A DNA stretch of 64,000 bases from Pacificispira sp040217575 (GCA_040217575.1 JAVJPW010000002.1:496001-560000), one strand, 5' to 3'. Shown: positions 8,782 to 17,835, counted from the first letter of the stretch. The notes: generated from the sequence alone by a model not told the origin. Numbers and translations are program-made.

Positions 8782-9432
8782 ATGCGCACGCACAAGGACT
8801 TCCCGACGCTCCATATAATCGACCACCCGCTTGTCCAGCATAAGCTGACCTGGCTGCGCAAGGCGGATACCCCTACCAACATGTTCCGGACGCTCTTGAA
8901 GGAACTGACGCTGCTGATGGGGTATGAAATCACACGCAGTGTACCCTTGAACCGGATCGAAATCGAAACCCCGCTTGCGACCATGAAATCCGAGGTTCTG
9001 GCCGGGCGAAAGCCGGCGATCGTGCCGATCCTGCGGGCGGGGATCGGCATGGCAGACGGCCTGATGGAACTGATGCCGTCGGCGCGTATTGGCCATGTCG
9101 GGCTGTACCGGGACCCGGTGACCAAACAGCCCAAGGAGTATTACGTCAACCTGCCGGAACCGGGCGGACGGCTTTTCATCCTCTGCGATCCGATGCTGGC
9201 GACCGGTAATTCAGCGGTCCACGCGGCCAACGTCCTGGTCGAAAACGGGGTGGAAGAACAGAATATCCGCTTCCTCGCGCTGGTCGCTGCGCCGGAAGGG
9301 GTAAAGGTCTTTACCCAGGCCCATCCCGGTGTGGCGATCTATACCGCCGCGCTGGACGAAAAACTGGATGAGAACGCCTATATCGTCCCGGGTCTGGGCG
9401 ATGCCGGCGACCGGATTTTCGGTACCCGGTAA
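8782..9432 (+). CDS. upp: Uracil phosphoribosyltransferase
   Basis: UPRT converts uracil and PRPP to UMP in pyrimidine salvage. The 216-aa product has the family landmarks: HPLVQHKLTWLR near the start, the motif VPILRAGIGMADG, the PRPP-binding loop DPMLATGNSA and the C-terminal uracil-binding segment PGLGDAGDRIFGT. I chose the ATG at 8782 because it gives the usual length. An in-frame ATG at 8749 has a better-looking ribosome site (GAAAGGA) and would add 11 residues, so the start is open. The 8608-8781 gap separates it from the divergent TipN-like gene and must hold promoters for both. Confidence 0.95.
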   Translation: MRTHKDFPTLHIIDHPLVQHKLTWLRKADTPTNMFRTLLKELTLLMGYEITRSVPLNRIEIETPLATMKSEVLAGRKPAIVPILRAGIGMADGLMELMPSARIGHVGLYRDPVTKQPKEYYVNLPEPGGRLFILCDPMLATGNSAVHAANVLVENGVEEQNIRFLALVAAPEGVKVFTQAHPGVAIYTAALDEKLDENAYIVPGLGDAGDRIFGTR

Positions 9433-9541
9433 CCGACCCGCCTGGGGTGTGGTAACAGGTTCGCGAGCCGGTCTGGTCGAACCGGCCTGGTGATTTACTT
9501 CTTCGTGTGGCTGTTTTCTGAAACCATGGGAGGGTGTTCCG

Positions 9542-10333
9542 ATGTTGCTTCGTCGTGATGTTCTGAAAGGGCTCGGTGCCGGTGGTATCGGCAGTTTGCC
9601 GCTTGCGACCGTATTGGCCGACCCGAAACTTGCCCGTGCTGCGGCGGGTATGCTGGACACGGTCAGTATCGATCTGTCCGGCGGGAAAACGGTGTCGGCA
9701 TCGCTTGCCATGCCGACGGTTCTTCCCGCGCCGACAATGATCCTGATCCATGAATGGTGGGGCCTGAACAATCAGATCAAGGCGGTTGCCGCCGAATTCG
9801 CAAACAAGGGTGCCATCGCGCTGGCGATCGATCTGATGGACGGTCAGGTCGCGACCACGCCGGATCAGGCGCGCGCGCAGATGGGCGCGGTGGGCGACAA
9901 CCCCGATGTGGCGGTGGAAACCTGTGTGGCGTGGGCGGACTGGTTACGGTCCCATGACGGGTCGAATGGAAAGCTGGGCACCTGCGGGTGGTGTTTTGGT
10001 GGCGGCTGGTCCCTGAACACGTCGATCGCGACACCGGTTGACGCGACCGTCATCTATTACGGCCGGGTCAACAAGACGGCGGAAGAAGTCGCAACACTGA
10101 AAGGGCCGGTCCTTGGCCATTTCGCGACCCAGGACGGTTTCATCAATCAGGACATGGTGGGTGGGTTCGAAGCCGCGATGGCCGAAGCCGGCAAGGACCT
10201 GACCGTCCACTGGTACGACGCGGACCATGCCTTCGCCAACCCGACCAGTGCGCGCTACGACGAAGGGGACGCGGCACTGGCATGGGACCGGACGATGGCG
10301 TTCCTGTCGGAACAGTTGGGCATGCCGGGATAG
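9542..10333 (+). CDS. Dienelactone hydrolase family protein with Tat-type signal
   Basis: This 263-aa alpha/beta hydrolase has the dienelactone hydrolase triad. The nucleophile is Cys151 in GWCFGG, with Asp198 in ATQDGF and His229 in DADHAFAN; Glu71 in the HEWWG motif is the residue that positions the Cys in the family. The N-terminus (LLRRDVLKGL, a hydrophobic stretch, then ARAAA) looks like a twin-arginine signal with a cleavage site near residue 35, so the enzyme is probably exported to the periplasm. A strong ribosome site (GGGAGGG) precedes the ATG. The substrate is unknown; there are no chlorocatechol genes nearby. Cytoplasmic members usually lack this signal. Confidence 0.9.
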   Translation: MLLRRDVLKGLGAGGIGSLPLATVLADPKLARAAAGMLDTVSIDLSGGKTVSASLAMPTVLPAPTMILIHEWWGLNNQIKAVAAEFANKGAIALAIDLMDGQVATTPDQARAQMGAVGDNPDVAVETCVAWADWLRSHDGSNGKLGTCGWCFGGGWSLNTSIATPVDATVIYYGRVNKTAEEVATLKGPVLGHFATQDGFINQDMVGGFEAAMAEAGKDLTVHWYDADHAFANPTSARYDEGDAALAWDRTMAFLSEQLGMPG

Positions 10334-10435
10334 GGTTTTCTGGACGATTGGCATTTGCGCGCCGATTCGCTTTAAACTCCGTTTGCATTTGATCGCGTTC
10401 CGTTGTGACGGAATGGCTGGAGGGGTTTGGCGGGT

Positions 10436-10927
10436 ATGCTCCGTGGGCTTCACATCCTGTTTGCGTTGGTCTGCGCGGTGCTGTTGTCGCAGGCGCCGGC
10501 ATTTTATCAGCAGTATTTGCAGCGGTTGGGCGGCGCGCTGGATGAAGCGACCGCCCAGGTCGAAGATCTGGATCGCCGTGCCATGGACGCAGGCATGGAA
10601 CGCTATCAGTATATCCGCCATTTCCAGTCCAACGACGATCAGGTGATCCGCGCCGAAGGCGATGCGATGGTGGACCTGGTCGCGCGGCAGGTGCGGCTGG
10701 AAGACTGGCTGGCCCGGCTGGAACAAGCGCCGTGGTACATGATCCTGATTGAACTCGCGTTCCATCTGGACCCGAAAATCGCCGAGAACACCGCCCGGTC
10801 TTTCGAACCGTCGCTTCCCCTGTCAATCAGCGGCGGCAGCCACGCCTTCCTGGGTTTCTTTTTCGGCTTTCTGTTTCCGTCCGGCATCCGCAGTCTTTTC
10901 CCGCGCAAGGTCGTGCGGCAGGGGTAA
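10436..10927 (+). CDS. DUF2937 family membrane protein
   Basis: The 163-aa protein starts at ATG 10436, about ten bases after a GGAGGGG ribosome site; the earlier in-frame TTG at 10427 sits too close to that site. The N-terminus is a membrane segment followed by SQAPAFYQQYLQRLGGALDE, which is typical of DUF2937 proteins. A helical periplasmic or cytosolic middle comes next, and a second hydrophobic segment (HAFLGFFFGFLFPSGI) near the C-terminus. No function is known for the family. It sits alone between the hydrolase and the MFS gene. Confidence 0.8.
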   Translation: MLRGLHILFALVCAVLLSQAPAFYQQYLQRLGGALDEATAQVEDLDRRAMDAGMERYQYIRHFQSNDDQVIRAEGDAMVDLVARQVRLEDWLARLEQAPWYMILIELAFHLDPKIAENTARSFEPSLPLSISGGSHAFLGFFFGFLFPSGIRSLFPRKVVRQG

Positions 10928-11040
10928 TCCGCCGTTCTTTGCCATCCAAAGTCTCGTGCAGGGATTTTGAAAGACGCCCGCGCGGATTTTCTGTATGACA
11001 GTCCGGTCCGCGCCGGACGCGAATCAAGAAAGTCAGACCC

Positions 11041-12255
11041 ATGACCAGCAATGACCGGAATGCCGCAATCGTCTTGGCGGGCGGGTTCATCCTGCTTGCC
11101 GTCAGCTTTGGCGCGCGGATATCGTTCGGTGTCTATCTTCCGACCATGCCCGCGGAAACCGGGTTTACCATTGCGTCGCTTTCATTGGTGCTGGCTGTCC
11201 AGAACCTGATATGGGGGGCGGCCCAACCCTTCGCCGGGCGCCTGTCCGACCGGTTTGGTGCCGCGCCTGTCGTGTTCGCGGGCGGTGTTCTTTACGCGGG
11301 CGGCCTGGCCATCACGGCTTATGCCGAAAACTATTACCTGTTCGGTCTGTCGGCCGGGGTCATTCTGGGCATTGCCCAGGCAGCGATCGGGTTTCCGGTC
11401 GTGCTGGGGGCCATCGGGCGTACCGCGACGGACAAGTACCGCGGACTGTTCCTGGGGATCGCGACGGCCGGCGGCAGCTTCGGTCAGCTTGCCTTCTCTC
11501 CGCTCAGCAATGTCTTCCTGACCAATCTCGGTCTGGTCGATTCGTTCCTGGCCATGGGCGCGATCTGTCTGGCGGCGGCCACACTGGCAACCCTGGTGCG
11601 CCGGGAAAGCCGCCCGACGGCGGAACAGATGGCCGCGGCGTCAAGCGCGCCCGGTCAGACACTGCGGGAGGTGTTGGGCCGCGCCATGTCCGACCGCAGT
11701 TTCCAGCTGCTGATCGCCGGGTTCTTCGTTTGCGGGTTTCACCTGGCCTTCATCGCGGTGCATTTGCCGAACTTCGCCATCGTCTGCGGCCTCTCCGCCG
11801 GTGTAGGGACGGCCGGCCTTGCCATCATCGGCGCATCCAATATCGTCGGCACCATCGTTGCCGGCCAGTTGGGCGGGAAGTTCCGGCCCAAATATCCACT
11901 GTCCATCATCTATGCACTTCGCGGCGTGGCCGCCCTTTCGCTTCTGTTCATCCCGGTAACGGAAACGGTTCTGATCATATTCAGCATCGTGATCGGCCTT
12001 CTGTGGCTGTCGACCGTGCCGCTGACCAGCCTGACGGTCGCCAAGCTGCATGGCCCGGCCAATGTCGGCATGCTGTTCGGCATCGTCTTTTTCAGCCATC
12101 AGGTCGGCAGTTTCGTCGGGTTGGTCATGGCCGGCGAATTTTACGAAATGTTCGGAAATTACGACGCCATGTGGATCGCAAGTGCCCTGCTGGGCGCGTT
12201 CGCCGCCATCGTCCACCTTCCGATTGAGGATAACCGGCAGCTTCAGCCCGCGTAA
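11041..12255 (+). CDS. MFS transporter
   Basis: This 404-aa inner-membrane protein has about twelve hydrophobic segments. It carries the MFS loop 2-3 motif in the form GRLSDRFGAAPVVFAGG (about residues 72-88). It resembles the oxalate/formate-antiporter and monocarboxylate-like branch of MFS proteins, with RISFGVYLPTM near the start. The central loop (about 185-210, RRESRPTAEQMAAASS) divides the two six-helix halves. The substrate is not predictable. There are no obvious operon partners: it is 113 bp after the DUF2937 gene and 100 bp before the methyltransferase. Confidence 0.9.
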   Translation: MTSNDRNAAIVLAGGFILLAVSFGARISFGVYLPTMPAETGFTIASLSLVLAVQNLIWGAAQPFAGRLSDRFGAAPVVFAGGVLYAGGLAITAYAENYYLFGLSAGVILGIAQAAIGFPVVLGAIGRTATDKYRGLFLGIATAGGSFGQLAFSPLSNVFLTNLGLVDSFLAMGAICLAAATLATLVRRESRPTAEQMAAASSAPGQTLREVLGRAMSDRSFQLLIAGFFVCGFHLAFIAVHLPNFAIVCGLSAGVGTAGLAIIGASNIVGTIVAGQLGGKFRPKYPLSIIYALRGVAALSLLFIPVTETVLIIFSIVIGLLWLSTVPLTSLTVAKLHGPANVGMLFGIVFFSHQVGSFVGLVMAGEFYEMFGNYDAMWIASALLGAFAAIVHLPIEDNRQLQPA

Positions 12256-12355
12256 GGGTCGGGGCTGACAATCTCTCACACAATCGAGAGCGGCCTTGGC
12301 TTTCCGGGGAAATCCATTACATGGGGCGGGATCGAAAACCGGGAACCCTTAGTCA

Positions 12356-12850
12356 ATGTCGCGATTGGAAAGCTTTATTCGGCGCATGGACGCCCAGCGC
12401 CGCCTTTTGAACGATGCCATCGCCGAGGTGGCGGACAAGCCGGGTGTGGTTCTGGAACTGGGGCTTGGCAATGGCCGGACCTATGACCATCTGCGCGAAA
12501 ACATGGAAGGTCGGGACATTTACGTTTTCGAGCGCGAGGTCCGCGCCCATCCCGAATGTATTCCACCGGACAGCCACCTGTATCTGGGCCATGTGATCGA
12601 CCAGCTGCATCGGGCGGCGAACGACCTGGGACCATCGGCGATCATGGTGCACAGCGACGTCGGCAACGGGGACGAACCGGCCAGCATCGATTTTGGAAAG
12701 ACGATTTTGGCACCGGCGCTGAAGCCGCTGCTGCGGCCCGGTGCCCGGATATTGAGCGATCAGCCGGTGCCAGTCGACGGGTCGATCCAGCTGGAACTGC
12801 CCGCCGACATGCATCATGAACGATACTACATCTATCGCTATCTGGGCTGA
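12356..12850 (+). CDS. Small class I SAM-dependent methyltransferase
   Basis: The 164-aa protein has a SAM-binding motif I in VVLELGLGNGRTYDHLRE (about residues 30-47), followed by an acidic strand end (YVFERE). It resembles the short stand-alone family Pfam calls Methyltransf_17, whose substrate is unknown. The C-terminal part (RPGARILSDQPVPVDGS) gives the later beta strands of the fold. The start ATG has only a weak ribosome site. The gene converges on the nitrilase gene with a 15-bp gap. Confidence 0.8.
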   Translation: MSRLESFIRRMDAQRRLLNDAIAEVADKPGVVLELGLGNGRTYDHLRENMEGRDIYVFEREVRAHPECIPPDSHLYLGHVIDQLHRAANDLGPSAIMVHSDVGNGDEPASIDFGKTILAPALKPLLRPGARILSDQPVPVDGSIQLELPADMHHERYYIYRYLG

Positions 12851-12865
12851 ACCCGAACGGCCGCG

Positions 12866-13723
12866 CTATTCGGCGGCTGCATTCATGGTGGGGGCCGCCG
12901 GCTTTTTATAGGGTCGGTCGTTGCCAAGGGACGGGACCATGCCCCGCACTTCATCGACCCGGTCCAGGTTCAGTTCCGCGATGACATAGCCCGGGTCTTC
13001 GCCGCCATCCGCCAGCACCTCACCCCACGGGTCGATCGCAATCGCATGACCGAACGTCTTGCGCCCGTCTTCGTGGTCGCCGCACTGTGCCGGTGCGATC
13101 ACAAAGCAGCCGTTTTCGATGGCGCGCGCCTTTAGCAAGGTATGCCAGTGTGCCTGGCCCGTGGTCCGGGTGAACGCCGCCGGAACCGCCAGGATGCGTG
13201 CCCCTGCCTTTGCCAGGTCACGATACAGATGCGGGAACCGAACGTCGTAACAGACCGTCATGCCGTAACCGCCCCAGGGGGTGTCGACTAGTGTTGCATG
13301 GTCTCCGGGCCGGAACCCGTTGCTTTCCCGGTAGCTTTCGCCGTTCGCCAGGTCGACGTCGAACATATGGATCTTGTCGTACCGGCCACGGATTTCGCCC
13401 GCAGGGTCGATCAAAAACCCGCGGTTGGCAAAACGGCTGTCGTCCGAAAGTCGGATCATCAGCGACCCCGCGTGCAGCCAGATGCCCAATTCCTGCGCCA
13501 GCGCGCGGTAGGCCGCAAGTGTCGGGTCTTCATCTTCCAGCCGCGCGACTTTCGATGATTCCTTGCGGTCGATCTGCATCAGATTGACCACTTCGGGCAG
13601 CCCCACCAATTCCGCGCCATCCGCGGCCGCCTGGCGTACGAAGCCGCTTGCGATTTCGATGTTCCGTTCTACCGATACGGTGGATGTCATTTGGACCAGA
13701 CCGACTTTCAGCGTATTCGCCAT
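12866..13723 (-). CDS. Carbon-nitrogen hydrolase (Nit-type amidase)
   Basis: The 285-aa protein has the Glu-Lys-Cys triad of the nitrilase superfamily: Glu in LVGLPEVVN, Lys in GRYDKIHMFD and Cys in MTVCYDVRFPHLYR. Those flanks match the Nit1/Nit2 branch, which includes deaminated glutathione amidase and omega-amidase. The next gene upstream on the same strand is a glutaredoxin, a pairing common in alphaproteobacteria that supports a link to glutathione repair. The exact substrate is inferred. Length is normal, and a conserved C-terminal YKKPAAP tail is present. Confidence 0.92.
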   Translation of the reverse strand: MANTLKVGLVQMTSTVSVERNIEIASGFVRQAAADGAELVGLPEVVNLMQIDRKESSKVARLEDEDPTLAAYRALAQELGIWLHAGSLMIRLSDDSRFANRGFLIDPAGEIRGRYDKIHMFDVDLANGESYRESNGFRPGDHATLVDTPWGGYGMTVCYDVRFPHLYRDLAKAGARILAVPAAFTRTTGQAHWHTLLKARAIENGCFVIAPAQCGDHEDGRKTFGHAIAIDPWGEVLADGGEDPGYVIAELNLDRVDEVRGMVPSLGNDRPYKKPAAPTMNAAAE

Positions 13724-13764
13724 CGCTCACTCTCCCGCAATCGAATTGGGGCAGACTAACCGGT

Positions 13765-14028
13765 TCAGGCGGCTTTGCCCAGAAGCCGGTCCAGTGTGCC
13801 GTCTCGATCGGCCGCCATCAGATCGTCGCAGCCGCCGATGGATTTGTCGTCGATGAAAATCTGTGGGACGGTTCGCGCGCCGGGTGCGCGGGTCTTCATT
13901 TCTTCCTGCCTGCCGGCTTCCGCCCAGATGTCATATTCCGCGTAACTCACGCCCTTTTCATCCAGGATTTTCTTCGCGCGGTGACAAAAACCGCACATCG
14001 GGCGGGTATAGATTTCCACGACGGCCAT
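13765..14028 (-). CDS. grxC: Glutaredoxin 3
   Basis: This 87-aa thiol-disulfide oxidoreductase uses glutathione to reduce proteins. The dithiol active site is CGFC at residues 12-15 within VEIYTRPMCGFCHRAKKIL. The cis-proline loop TVPQIFID and the C-terminal glutathione-binding IGGCDDL are present. The start is ATG 14028, preceded by a clean AAAGGAG; the frame continues upstream but without a ribosome site. It lies 41 bp upstream of the Nit-type amidase on the same strand, so the two are probably co-transcribed. Confidence 0.95.
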   Translation of the reverse strand: MAVVEIYTRPMCGFCHRAKKILDEKGVSYAEYDIWAEAGRQEEMKTRAPGARTVPQIFIDDKSIGGCDDLMAADRDGTLDRLLGKAA

Positions 14029-14113
14029 GGCCGGGGCTCCTTTGCGTTGGTCGTATTGCTGGCAGGCTATATGTGACGTATCGCCCGCCATTTCCAGGGC
14101 GCGGGGGCCGGGG

Positions 14114-14959
14114 TCAGCGCATCAGATCCAGAACTGTCTTCGGCAGGGCAAACGACGCCGCGTGCAGGGCGGGTGTCACATAGCGGGTTTCGATGGCCGC
14201 CGCGCCATACCGTCGTTCCAGTTCCGCGACCGGCAGGTTCCGTGCGCTTTTATCATCGCTCGCCCAACCGAAGGTCATATCGCCACCCTGATAGGTTGGT
14301 ACCGCCGCGCGATAGAAATGCACATCAGCAAAACTCTGGCCCAGGCGCCGGAAGGAATTCGTCACTTCTTCCGGCTGGACAAAGGGAACCCCGTTCTGGG
14401 TGACGACAATGCCGCCATCCGTCAGGCAGCGCTTGCACCCGGCATAGAACTCCGCGGTGAAAAGGACCGCGCCGGGGCCGATCGGGTCGGTCGAATCGAC
14501 AATGATGACATCGAAACGCCGGTCCGTTTCCTGCACGAATTTTGCGCCATCCGTGATGACAAGGTCCAGTCGCGGGTTGTCAAACGCGCCGGCTGAATGG
14601 TTTGGCAGATGTTCCGCACAGAAATCGACCACGGCGCGGTCGATTTCCACCATGGTAACCTGGACGTTCCGGTGTTTCAGGGCTTCCCGCGCCATTCCGC
14701 CGTCGCCGCCGCCGATGATCAACACGTTCCGTGCATTCCCGTGGGCCAGGATCGGCACGTGGGCCAGCATTTCGTGATAGACGAACTCGTCGCCTTCCGT
14801 CGTCTGCACGACCCCGTCCAGACACATGACCCGACCGAAGCGCGCGTTTTCGAAGATGATCAGATCCTGCAGGTCCGATTTGTCGCGATACAGGATCCTG
14901 TCCATCGACAGGCCCTGACGGAATTCGGGGTGCAGGGTTTCTTCGAACCAGTCGGTCAT
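14114..14959 (-). CDS. speE: Spermidine synthase (polyamine aminopropyltransferase)
   Basis: The 281-aa enzyme transfers an aminopropyl group from decarboxylated SAM to putrescine. It shows the N-terminal gate sequence (DWFEETLHPEFRQGLSMD), the nucleotide-binding loop VLIIGGGDGGMAREALKH and the catalytic aspartate region IIVDSTDPIGPG. Length is as in E. coli SpeE. It lies 89 bp downstream of speD on the same strand, so enzyme and cosubstrate supply are probably co-expressed. Agmatinase, a source of putrescine, is encoded at 60.2-61.2 kb. Confidence 0.96.
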   Translation of the reverse strand: MTDWFEETLHPEFRQGLSMDRILYRDKSDLQDLIIFENARFGRVMCLDGVVQTTEGDEFVYHEMLAHVPILAHGNARNVLIIGGGDGGMAREALKHRNVQVTMVEIDRAVVDFCAEHLPNHSAGAFDNPRLDLVITDGAKFVQETDRRFDVIIVDSTDPIGPGAVLFTAEFYAGCKRCLTDGGIVVTQNGVPFVQPEEVTNSFRRLGQSFADVHFYRAAVPTYQGGDMTFGWASDDKSARNLPVAELERRYGAAAIETRYVTPALHAASFALPKTVLDLMR

Positions 14960-15048
14960 TGTCGGGATACTCCTTCAGGCAAACACAAAACGGCATTGCG
15001 GGCGCTCAGTTGCGTGAGCGCCCGTTGAATAGCATGCCGATGGGATGG

Positions 15049-15546
15049 TTAGTAGACCCGGCCTCGGCGCAGGTCGTCGACCTTGACGTTTTCCGTCGCG
15101 AAGCCGCGTTTCAGAACGTCGATCGCCTTGTGGGGCTGGCTGTCGCCGCACATGAAGACGTCCAGCGCGGCATAACCCATTTCCGGCCACGTATGGATGG
15201 AAATATGGCTTTCCGCCAGGACCAGGACACCCGAAACCCCTTCCGGGTTGAACCGGTGAAGGTGGCAATGCAGCAGCGTCGCGCCGGACACTTCCACGCA
15301 TTCCTTCAGCGTTTCTTCGATATGGTCGATGTCGTCCAGGTTCGTGGCGTCCCACAGATCGATGATCAGATGGGTGCCGGCAAAACACTGGCCGTCTTTC
15401 TGGATGAAGTGATCCAGTCGCCCGTCCTGCGAAGGAAAGGGGATCACAGTAGCTTCAGTCTTAACGCCCTCGTCCCGTTGGGAGTCGCTTTGGAACTTGT
15501 CCGCGGCCGTCCCCAGTTGGGAAAGAGCGATGTCGTCGCGCGGCAT
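15049..15546 (-). CDS. speD: S-adenosylmethionine decarboxylase proenzyme
   Basis: This 165-aa protein is a bacterial SAM decarboxylase, which makes the aminopropyl donor for SpeE. The self-cleavage site is visible in VLAESHISIHTWPE: the chain breaks between Glu and Ser, and the Ser becomes the pyruvoyl cofactor. The motifs LHCHLHRFNPEGVSGV and YAALDVFMCG are also conserved. I chose ATG 15546, preceded by TAGGAGA; the frame runs 69 codons further upstream without a convincing start. The N-terminal 38 residues before FPSQDGRLDHF are longer than in the shortest homologues. It is the first gene of speD-speE. Confidence 0.94.
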   Translation of the reverse strand: MPRDDIALSQLGTAADKFQSDSQRDEGVKTEATVIPFPSQDGRLDHFIQKDGQCFAGTHLIIDLWDATNLDDIDHIEETLKECVEVSGATLLHCHLHRFNPEGVSGVLVLAESHISIHTWPEMGYAALDVFMCGDSQPHKAIDVLKRGFATENVKVDDLRRGRVY

Positions 15547-15778
15547 CGGCGTCTCTCCTACCAGTAGATGTTCCGCCCCGACCCGTTCCAGGGAACGACC
15601 CTCTTGCGACCCGGTTCTGCCTCCAATGAATGAGACGCCCGCGCCGTCGTGATCGGGATTGCCGGGTATATGCCCCGGAAAGCATTCACTGCCTAGGGGA
15701 AATCGGGCCTTCTCACATGCCCCCATGCGGTAGCCGATATGCAGAAAATGCATTGCTCGGAAATCGGGCGGTGTGTTG
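15547..15778 (-). promoter_or_regulatory. Region upstream of speD (no clear signal)
   Basis: These 232 bp between gpsA and speD must hold the speD promoter if speD is not read through from gpsA. The speD frame stays open across most of it, but the codons do not look protein-like. I see a good ribosome site at its left edge and no riboswitch, terminator or long palindrome that I would defend. Confidence 0.3.
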
Positions 15779-16774
15779 CTACCAGATTTCGGATGTGGCG
15801 GGCCGCTCCATCAGCATTCGGGCGGCTTCGTCGACATCGATTTTGCCGGACAGAATGGCATCGACCGCCGTGGCGATTGGCATTTCGATTCCAGCATCGG
15901 CGGCCAGGCGCGTAACTGCGCCGGTCGTCCAATAGCCTTCCGTCACGGCCTTTCGTCCCGCCAGGACGGACTGAACCGACCGGCCTTCACCGATCGCAAT
16001 CCCGAAAGAGGTATTGCGCGACGTCGCGCTCATCGCCGTCAGGATCAGATCGCCCGCCCCCGCCAGACCCATGACCGTCTCCGCCTTGCCGCCCAGCGCG
16101 GTGACAAGGCGCATCATTTCCGCCAGGCCGCGGCTTACCAGGGCGGCGCGGGCGTTTTCGCCCAACCCCCGCCCGGTCGAAATTCCCGCCGCCACGGCGA
16201 TGACATTCTTGACAGCGCCGCAGACCTCAACCCCCACCGGGTCGTCCGACAGATAGGCGCGCAGGCTACCGGACGCGATCAGGGTCTGGATCGCTTCGGA
16301 AACCGTCGCGTCGTCAGCCGCCAACGTCACCGCGGCAGGCAACCCCTTTGCCACTTCGCCGGCGAAATTGGGTCCGGAAAGGACACATGCCCGCGCCATC
16401 GGGCATTCTTCGGCCAGGACCTCCGTCATCCGCTTCAGGGATTCGCGCTCGATCCCCTTTGCGGCGATCGCGACCGGCACATTGTCAGTCAACAGCGGGG
16501 CCAGGTCGCGGGCCACCACCCGCAACACCTGCGCCGGTACCGCAAGGATCAGCGCGTCCGCGCCTGCGGTGCAGGCCTTGAGGTTACTGCCGGCAAGAAT
16601 GTCGCCTTGAAGCGCGATGCCGGGCAGGCGCGACGGGTTCGTGCCGTTTGCAATGGCGTTGGCGGAATCCGCGGACCGCGCCCAAAGGCGCACATTCGAC
16701 CCCGCACGCCGGGCTGCGCAGGCAAGTGCGGTGCCCCATGCGCCACCGCCGATTACCGCGACGGTTCCGGTCAT
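15779..16774 (-). CDS. gpsA: Glycerol-3-phosphate dehydrogenase [NAD(P)+]
   Basis: The 331-aa enzyme reduces dihydroxyacetone phosphate to sn-glycerol 3-phosphate for phospholipid synthesis. The NAD(P) site is VIGGGAWGTALA at residues 7-18. The catalytic lysine lies in GAVKNVIAVAAGISTG, and the C-terminal domain carries TALGGKAETVMGLAGAGDLI. Length is typical. Its start overlaps the end of tsaD by 4 bp, so the two are translationally coupled; this pair divergent from hemC is common in alphaproteobacteria. Confidence 0.96.
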   Translation of the reverse strand: MTGTVAVIGGGAWGTALACAARRAGSNVRLWARSADSANAIANGTNPSRLPGIALQGDILAGSNLKACTAGADALILAVPAQVLRVVARDLAPLLTDNVPVAIAAKGIERESLKRMTEVLAEECPMARACVLSGPNFAGEVAKGLPAAVTLAADDATVSEAIQTLIASGSLRAYLSDDPVGVEVCGAVKNVIAVAAGISTGRGLGENARAALVSRGLAEMMRLVTALGGKAETVMGLAGAGDLILTAMSATSRNTSFGIAIGEGRSVQSVLAGRKAVTEGYWTTGAVTRLAADAGIEMPIATAVDAILSGKIDVDEAARMLMERPATSEIW

Positions 16775-17835
16775 GCGCCGACCCCTGCGATGGGTTCAAG
16801 ATCCGTCAACGGCCAGCGCGGACGTGGCTTGAAATCCAGCCGGTCCACCTGACCCAATCGGAACCGTTCCATGCCTGCCCATGCGATCATGGCGGCATTG
16901 TCGGTACAAAGCCGCGGCGGTGGCGCGACAAAGGCAAAGCCGGACGCGTCGCACAGGTCCGTCAATGCCGCGCGGATCGCCGTATTGGCTGCAACGCCGC
17001 CCGCCACGACAAGTGTCGGTGCTTCGGGGAACCGGGTTTCGGAAAACATCGCGATCGCGTTCTTTGCCCTGTCCACGGTGACTTCCGCCGCGGCGATCTG
17101 AAAGGCGGCAGCCAGATCGGCCCGATCCGCCGGGGAAAGGCCGCCATTGTCGCGTTGCGGCAGGCGGTCGGCCGCCTGTCGAACCGACGTTTTCAGGCCA
17201 GCGAAGGAAAAGTCGCAACCGGCCCGGCCCATCATCGGCCGCGAAAGCGGAAACCGCCCTGGATCGCGCGCGTCCCGCGCCGCCGCCTCCACCGCCGGGC
17301 CGCCGGGAAAACCCAGCCCCAGCAGTTTCGCGGTCTTGTCGAATGCTTCCCCGATCGCGTCGTCGACGGTCGTGCCCAGGCGTTCGTATCTGCCGACCCC
17401 GTCAACCGCCAGCAACTGGCAATGACCGCCGCTGACCAGCAGCAGAAGATAGGGAAACGCCACATTGTCGGTCAGGCGCGGCGTCAGCGCATGCCCTTCC
17501 AGATGGTTTACCGCGATGAAGGGCTTGCCGGCAGCCAGTGCCAGGGCCTTCGACATGGTTGCGCCGACCATGACCCCGCCGATCAGGCCGGGCCCGGCGG
17601 TCGCCGCAACGGCGTCCAGGTCGCCGAACCCGACATTGGCATCCGACAGTGCGCGGGCGACAATCCCGTCTAGGTGCGCGATATGGGCGCGTGCCGCGAT
17701 TTCCGGCACGACCCCGCCATAGGCGCGGTGGTCGTCCAACTGCGAATGGATGATGTTCGACAGAACGGTGCCGTCGTCGCGCACGATGGCGGCGGCCGTC
17801 TCGTCACAGGAAGTCTCGATACCCAGAACCAGCAT
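16771..17835 (-). CDS. tsaD: tRNA N6-adenosine threonylcarbamoyltransferase
   Basis: The 354-aa protein belongs to the Kae1/TsaD family, which attaches the threonylcarbamoyl group to A37 of ANN-decoding tRNAs. It begins with VLGIETSCDETAAAIV. The metal-binding histidines lie in IAARAHIAHL, and NHLEGHALTPRL and LLVSGGHCQLL are present, along with the C-terminal VVAGGVAANTAIRAAL and CTDNAAMIAW. It is essential in most bacteria. It starts 85 bp from the divergent hemC and overlaps gpsA by 4 bp. Confidence 0.97.
   Translation of the reverse strand: MLVLGIETSCDETAAAIVRDDGTVLSNIIHSQLDDHRAYGGVVPEIAARAHIAHLDGIVARALSDANVGFGDLDAVAATAGPGLIGGVMVGATMSKALALAAGKPFIAVNHLEGHALTPRLTDNVAFPYLLLLVSGGHCQLLAVDGVGRYERLGTTVDDAIGEAFDKTAKLLGLGFPGGPAVEAAARDARDPGRFPLSRPMMGRAGCDFSFAGLKTSVRQAADRLPQRDNGGLSPADRADLAAAFQIAAAEVTVDRAKNAIAMFSETRFPEAPTLVVAGGVAANTAIRAALTDLCDASGFAFVAPPPRLCTDNAAMIAWAGMERFRLGQVDRLDFKPRPRWPLTDLEPIAGVGA

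Noticed and set aside
9453..9478. GCCGGT/ACCGGC hairpin after upp
   Set aside because: Six-bp stem with no T run. It could be chance in GC-rich DNA.
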